The position numbers and the translations under genes are program-made. A stretch of 64,000 nucleotides of DNA. Source: Nocardia vulneris. GTDB lineage: Bacteria > Actinomycetota > Actinomycetes > Mycobacteriales > Mycobacteriaceae. The notes under the pieces are model-generated. The model was not told the origin of the DNA and made no database searches. It was given only the letters and a program-made list of their open reading frames with translations. The stretch lies in assembly GCF_001613425.1 (NCBI RefSeq), contig NZ_BDCI01000008.1, positions 372,001 to 436,000 of the forward strand, written 5' to 3'. Below are positions 59,875 to 64,000 of the stretch, one piece after another. How positions within the stretch are numbered: position 1 is the stretch's first letter; the number at the start of each line of letters is the position of its first letter.

Positions 59875-62561
59875 CGTTTCCGCTGCGGGATGGCCCGCGC
59901 CAAGGCGAGCAGATCGGCCTCCAGCCAACGGAACAACCGGTAGGTAACCACGAATGCCAGAATGCCACCGACGCTGAGCAAGCGCACCGGAACTATGACC
60001 AATCCCAGATCGGCGGCGTCGACGAAGGTCGCGCCGGCCACCCCGAGCAACGGCACCGAGGCCGCGACGCCGAGATAGAAGTTGCCGCGCCGGGCCAGAT
60101 TTCGCAGCTGACGCTCGTCGCCCGGCCCGACGCCGCCGCGCACCAGCAACTGCGGATACACCACCCGCACCGCGAAGAGCATGGCCGGAAAGAACGGATA
60201 GGCCAGTGCGATGGCGGCGCAAACCAGCTGTGCCGCAAAGAAATGCAGGAAGGTACCCGGCGGCAGCGAGACGCCGCTGGCGGCCAGGGCCAGCGGCCAG
60301 GCCACGCCCGCGATGACCCACATCGCGAACGGCACCAGCACCGCCCAGTCGCCGAGCAGCAGGGTGTCGCGGCGCGCCTTGGCCAGCGTGCGCGCGGAAT
60401 ACTCACGGCCACGGGCCAATCGGAACGCGACGGTCAGCGGCCTGCGACCGAGCGCGATGAGCAGGACGGCCGCGAGCGGAAAGGAGATCAGATTGTTGAT
60501 CAGGCCGACGGTGAAGAACTTCTGCTGATCGGCGGCCGCGAGCCGATCGATGATCAGCGATTGGTTGAGCTGGATGTTGTACCAGCTGGCGAGCACGTTG
60601 GGCACGCCGACACACAGCGCCGCCACCGGGATGAGCCAGCCGCGGGCCCGGAACCGCAGGCTGGTCGGCGGCGGGTCGACCAGGTCGCGGGCGCGCGCGT
60701 CGAGGCACAGATCCAGCTGCCCGGCCAGCTCGGCGCCATTGCGCCAGCGGCGTTTCGGCTCGGCGCGCAGGCAGTCGAGCAGGACGCGGCGCAGCGCCGC
60801 CGGGGTATCGGCGGGCAGTTGGGCCACCGCGGAGTCGGGTAGGCCCGCTCTGCGGGCTTCGAGCATGCGCGCGAGCGCATCGGGCCGCGCCGCGGCTGCC
60901 TGCGGCTGGTCGTTGAACGGGTGTGCGCCCGTGAGCATTTCCCACAGCAGGAGGCCGAGCGAATAGATGTCGCTGCGCGTGCCGGGTGCGGGGGCCGCCG
61001 GGTCGAGCAGGCGGGCGAGTTGTTCGGGTGATCGGTAGCGCAACGAATCTGCTTCTAGCTCAGCATGATTCGTCGCACCGTCGGCGGAGCCGGATTCGCG
61101 CAGCGCGAAATCGGCCAGCTTCGGCACGCCCTCGGCGGTGAACAGCACGTTCGCGGGTTTGATGTCGTGGTGCAGCACGCCGAGATGTGCGGCGTGATCC
61201 AGTGCGTCGGCCAACCGCCTGCCCACCCACGCCACCGTCTCCGGCCAGCTCAGCCTCGCGATCTCGGCCCGCACACTCGAATCCGACGGCCGGATCTCCC
61301 CTTTCGCCTCCATCGCCCCGTCGACCGCCCGCAGCAGCAGGGCCCCGCCATCGGACTCGGGGCCGCGCCGGCGCTGCTCGAGCACCCCGAGTGCGGTGCC
61401 GCCGGGCAGGTACTGCATATAGACCAGCCGCGGTGCGGCCGCGTCGAGTATCGAGTGCACCGGCCCCGTCCGCGCGCGAACAGCGGAACTAGCTGGCAAC
61501 GGGGCGGACTCGGTCCCGGTGGGCAGCGGGAACTCCGCCGCGTGACGATCCGGGCCCGCCGCTGCGGTGGCACGGTTGCGCACCGAGCCCATCGAGCCGT
61601 GCGCCGCATCCCCGGCCTGTTCGCGATAGGCAGTCGTGACGGTGTCGTCGGCGAGGTCGGATGGTGCGGCGATCGTGTGGTCATCGAGGTCGGGACGCTT
61701 GGCGCTGGTGATGTCGTCGAGGCCGGTAGGCCTGGCGAGGGTGTTGTCGTGCGCGGGTGCGGTTCTTTGCGGGGGCGCGACGAACGAGTCGTCCGGCTCC
61801 TGCCAGGGCGTTGCGACGGTGCCGGTCGCGTCGGGATCGGGGCCGACGGTATCGGATCGGAGGCCGAAACCGGTTGTTTCCCAGCCTCCTTCGACCATCC
61901 CGGCGGTCGCGTCGGTGTGCAGCAATCGTTGATCGAATACGCGGACGATGTGGGCGTGATCCAGCTGCGCCATGGTCTGCGGCGCGCTCGCCCGGCCCGC
62001 CGAAAGGCGCACCGCGACAAGGCGTTGCATGGACCGCTGCCGGGCCAGGAACACTCGGCCGAGCACTCCGGTACCGAGGTCGGTCAGCAGGTCGAAGTCG
62101 TCGATGCGCCGGCCGGGAGCGAGTTCGGCCAAGGCGGCGACGGCGGCGGCCGATTCCGCGGTACCGAAATCCGCGGTGCCCTCGTCGGTGTCGAACGCAG
62201 CGAGGCGCTCGCGGATCTCGTCGGCGAATTCGGGGTACTCGGCGATGAACTCCGCGACCGGCAGCGGCGCGTGGCGGCGGCGGGCCGAGAACTCCGCGCA
62301 CACCAGGTCGGCGAGGTCGGGACTGTGCTCCACCTCCGGAAACTCCTTGCGGTACTCCGCGATCCGCTTGCCGAGAGCGGCGGCGCGTCCCCAGCGTTCG
62401 CGCAGGTCTATGCGCAACAGCTCGGTCAGGATGGCCAGCCGCGTCTGGGCGCCGTCCGGCACGTAGTCCGCGATGTGCGGCGGCTCGAGCCGGTCGTCCC
62501 GCAGGCTGCGCTGCCACTCGGCGGCGAACCGGGCGATCGCGTCGGCCTGCGAAGCCGTCAC
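59871..62561 (-). CDS. Membrane-anchored protein-kinase-like protein with degenerate catalytic residues
   Basis: The 896-residue protein starts at GTG 62561 (GTGA overlap with the upstream kinase). An N-terminal region of about 150 residues is followed by a kinase fold: G-loop T-G-V-L-G near 164-168, but Arg185 where the ATP-binding Lys should be (V-A-V-R), HHD at 464-466 instead of HRD, and D-F-A at 484-486 instead of DFG; Asn471 and the S-P-E at 511-513 are kept. About 150 low-complexity residues rich in Asp, Thr and Pro (222-375) are inserted in the N-lobe. The C-terminal 300 residues have about six membrane helices. Probably a pseudokinase or unusual kinase. Confidence 0.8.
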   Translation of the reverse strand: MTASQADAIARFAAEWQRSLRDDRLEPPHIADYVPDGAQTRLAILTELLRIDLRERWGRAAALGKRIAEYRKEFPEVEHSPDLADLVCAEFSARRRHAPLPVAEFIAEYPEFADEIRERLAAFDTDEGTADFGTAESAAAVAALAELAPGRRIDDFDLLTDLGTGVLGRVFLARQRSMQRLVAVRLSAGRASAPQTMAQLDHAHIVRVFDQRLLHTDATAGMVEGGWETTGFGLRSDTVGPDPDATGTVATPWQEPDDSFVAPPQRTAPAHDNTLARPTGLDDITSAKRPDLDDHTIAAPSDLADDTVTTAYREQAGDAAHGSMGSVRNRATAAAGPDRHAAEFPLPTGTESAPLPASSAVRARTGPVHSILDAAAPRLVYMQYLPGGTALGVLEQRRRGPESDGGALLLRAVDGAMEAKGEIRPSDSSVRAEIARLSWPETVAWVGRRLADALDHAAHLGVLHHDIKPANVLFTAEGVPKLADFALRESGSADGATNHAELEADSLRYRSPEQLARLLDPAAPAPGTRSDIYSLGLLLWEMLTGAHPFNDQPQAAAARPDALARMLEARRAGLPDSAVAQLPADTPAALRRVLLDCLRAEPKRRWRNGAELAGQLDLCLDARARDLVDPPPTSLRFRARGWLIPVAALCVGVPNVLASWYNIQLNQSLIIDRLAAADQQKFFTVGLINNLISFPLAAVLLIALGRRPLTVAFRLARGREYSARTLAKARRDTLLLGDWAVLVPFAMWVIAGVAWPLALAASGVSLPPGTFLHFFAAQLVCAAIALAYPFFPAMLFAVRVVYPQLLVRGGVGPGDERQLRNLARRGNFYLGVAASVPLLGVAGATFVDAADLGLVIVPVRLLSVGGILAFVVTYRLFRWLEADLLALARAIPQRKR

Positions 62562-64000
62562 GTGCGCGGCTCCCGCGCAGCGGAATCGACCCCTGCCACC
62601 GTGGAGTCGGCCACCGCCACCGTGGAGTCGGCCACTGCCACCGTGGAATCGGCCACCGCCACCGTGGAATCGGCCACCGCCACCGTGGAATCGGCCACCG
62701 GCACTGCGGAATCCGGCGCCGTGGAATCCGGAACTGCCGCAGCGGATTCCGCACTGGAATCCGGCCCCGTGGACCCGGGCGCGACCACCCGCTCCAGCGC
62801 CCGCAGATCCGCCTCCAGCGCGCGGAACAGCAGGTAGGACACCACGAACGCGATGATGCCGCCCACGCACAGCACGCGCACCGCGAAGATCACCATCGGG
62901 ATGTCGGCGGGCGGCAGGAAGGTCACCCCGGCCACCGCGAGCAACGGCACCGAGGCGGCGACCGCCAGATAGCCGTTGCAGCGGCGGTCGAGCCCGCGCA
63001 GCCAGATCGCGTCTTCGGGGCTGATGTCGCCGTGCCGCAGGAACAACGGGTAGATGCAGCGCACCATGTAGAAGGTCAGCAGGAAGAACGGATAGGCGAC
63101 CGCGATCGCGCCGCACACCACCAGCGACGCGAGGAAGTGCACGATCGCCCGCGCGGGCAGGTCCCCGGTTACCAGCTGCAACGCGATCGGGAAGGTCACC
63201 CCCGCCACCACCCAGAGCGAAAACGCCACGGCCACCGCGCGATCCCCGAGCAGCAGTGCGTCGCGCCTGGTCCGGCGCAGCGTCTCGGGATCGTATCGGC
63301 GCCCCTTGGCCAAGCCGTGCGGCACCGTGAGCAGGAACCGCGACATGTACAGCAGGATCGCGATGCCCGCGGGAAAGACCACCGCGTTCACCACGCCGGT
63401 GATGATGCCGAAGCTGTGCTGCGCGTCCTCGTTCAGCCGGTTGATGATGAGGTGCTGGTTGTGCTGGATGTTGTACAGGGAGGCAAGCACATTCGGCAGT
63501 CCGACGGCCAGCGCGGCGACGAGCAGTCGCCACGGGCGCAGCCGCAGCCGCCAGCTGTTGGGCGCCGGGTCGACGAGTTCGCGGGCCCGCGCGTCCAGGC
63601 ACAGCTCCAGCTGCCGGGCCAGTACCGCGCCGTTGGCCCAGCGCATCGTCCGCTCGGGCGCCAGGCAGGTGAGCAGCACCCGGCGCAGCGCCGCCGGGCA
63701 GTCGGCGGGAATCCGTTCCAGCGCCGCGGCTTCCACGCCCGCGCTGCGCCGCTCCAGCATCGCCTCGAGCGTGGTGTCGTCGCCGTGCGCGTCCGCACCC
63801 GCGGTGCTGTCGTCGAACGGTTTCGCGCCGGTGAGCAGTTCCCAGAGCACGACGCCGAGTGAGTAGATATCGGCGCGGGTGTCCAGATCGGCCGCGCTGC
63901 GGCCGAATCCGGGGTGGCAGGCCTCCAGCTGCTCGGGCGACATGTAGGACAGCGAGCCGCCGAAATAGGCCACCGGACTGGTGCCTTCGACATTGCGGCT
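62558..64000 (-). CDS. Serine/threonine protein kinase-like membrane protein, 5' part outside the window
   Basis: About 480 residues of the C-terminal part are present. They begin in the activation segment ('AYFGGSLSYMSPEQ', the APE-like motif) and continue 'ADIYSLGVVLWELLTG', typical of the kinase C-lobe, then about six membrane helices related to those of the next gene ('GLPNVLASLYNIQHNQHLIINRL'). The tail contains five copies of V-A-D-S-T-V-A. The catalytic loop lies beyond the window, so its activity cannot be judged. It is a tandem paralogue of the following gene and overlaps it by GTGA. Confidence 0.82.
   Translation of the reverse strand, partial: SRNVEGTSPVAYFGGSLSYMSPEQLEACHPGFGRSAADLDTRADIYSLGVVLWELLTGAKPFDDSTAGADAHGDDTTLEAMLERRSAGVEAAALERIPADCPAALRRVLLTCLAPERTMRWANGAVLARQLELCLDARARELVDPAPNSWRLRLRPWRLLVAALAVGLPNVLASLYNIQHNQHLIINRLNEDAQHSFGIITGVVNAVVFPAGIAILLYMSRFLLTVPHGLAKGRRYDPETLRRTRRDALLLGDRAVAVAFSLWVVAGVTFPIALQLVTGDLPARAIVHFLASLVVCGAIAVAYPFFLLTFYMVRCIYPLFLRHGDISPEDAIWLRGLDRRCNGYLAVAASVPLLAVAGVTFLPPADIPMVIFAVRVLCVGGIIAFVVSYLLFRALEADLRALERVVAPGSTGPDSSAESAAAVPDSTAPDSAVPVADSTVAVADSTVAVADSTVAVADSTVAVADSTVAGVDSAAREPRT
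62595..62699 (-). repeat. Five 21-bp coding repeats in the kinase tail
   Basis: Five head-to-tail 21-bp units, each encoding V-A-D-S-T-V-A, differ only by a few silent bases (GAG/GAA on the plus strand, ACC/ACT). Degenerate PDST/PDSA units lie beside them. The array is in frame and is a likely variable-number site. Confidence 0.85.

Noticed and set aside
62595..62699. Regular 21-bp repeats considered as a CRISPR array
   Set aside because: Units are contiguous without spacers and encode an in-frame peptide repeat; no cas genes are present.
62562..63602. An extension of the kinase-like gene upstream to about 63602 (1243 codons)
   Set aside because: The extra part overlaps the membrane domain of the upstream kinase in another frame and has Gly/His/Arg-rich sequence. 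The GTG at 62561 overlaps the upstream stop as GTGA and begins sensible protein.

Overview
This 64 kb window comes from a high-GC actinobacterium, most likely a Nocardia or close relative (Mycobacteriales). Coding sequence is dense, starts are often GTG, and stop-start overlaps (ATGA, GTGA, TGATG) are common. From memory, the order of core genes follows the Mycobacterium tuberculosis stretch Rv3666c to Rv3624c: dpp permease, Rv3662c-like, Rv3661-like HAD phosphatase, ssd, tad pilus locus, Rv3649 helicase, cspA, topA, holB, tRNA-Thr, ppa, dacB, Rv3626c protease, tilS, hpt. These assignments rest on reading motifs; no database search was run.

Layout. 1-4107: end of a dipeptide ABC transporter operon (dppA-B-C-D) and its terminator. 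4215-6423: alpha/beta hydrolase divergent from a MarR regulator with twin palindromic operators, then a Fic-like protein. 6431-8353: a 150-bp tandem repeat, a probable Ms1/MTS2823-type RNA on the minus strand, a HAD phosphatase and a probable 6C RNA. 8469-14969: the ssd-tad pilus locus. Its known genes are separated by seven small open frames, and nearly every junction is a 4-5 nt stop-start overlap; several spacers are tandem duplications. 15280-24080: helicase, cold-shock protein, topoisomerase I, DinB-like and PfpI-like proteins, DNA polymerase III delta-prime, tRNA-Thr(CGT). 24126-32454: accessory genes, including a Uma2 nuclease, CooC-like ATPase, DGPF/ECF42-type sigma pair, an internally duplicated unknown protein, ABM monooxygenase and alpha/beta hydrolase. 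32451-37717: an M1 aminopeptidase overlapping a 1312-residue Pls/PosA-type single-module NRPS. 38035-43523: LysE exporter, a SAM-IV riboswitch before a class V aminotransferase, a HigBA-type toxin-antitoxin pair, flavin reductase, YbaK editing protein, truncated OHCU-decarboxylase-like protein and a crotonase. 43612-54135: MarR/MFS drug-efflux pair, two-component system, two exported hydrolases and an AfsR-like SARP regulator. 54211-59144: ppa, dacB, zinc protease, tilS and hpt. 59155-64000: cyclase-family protein and two tandem membrane-anchored kinase-like proteins; the complete one has lost key kinase residues.

Most unusual signals: (1) the chain of translationally coupled mini-ORFs and duplications in the tad locus; (2) a dispersed inverted repeat built on TTCCCGCACC, with four copies at three gene 3' ends; (3) the Pls-like synthetase with its coupled aminopeptidase; (4) the degenerate kinase pair, with a 21-bp coding repeat in the incomplete member; (5) two RNA genes in positions matching mycobacterial Ms1 and 6C.
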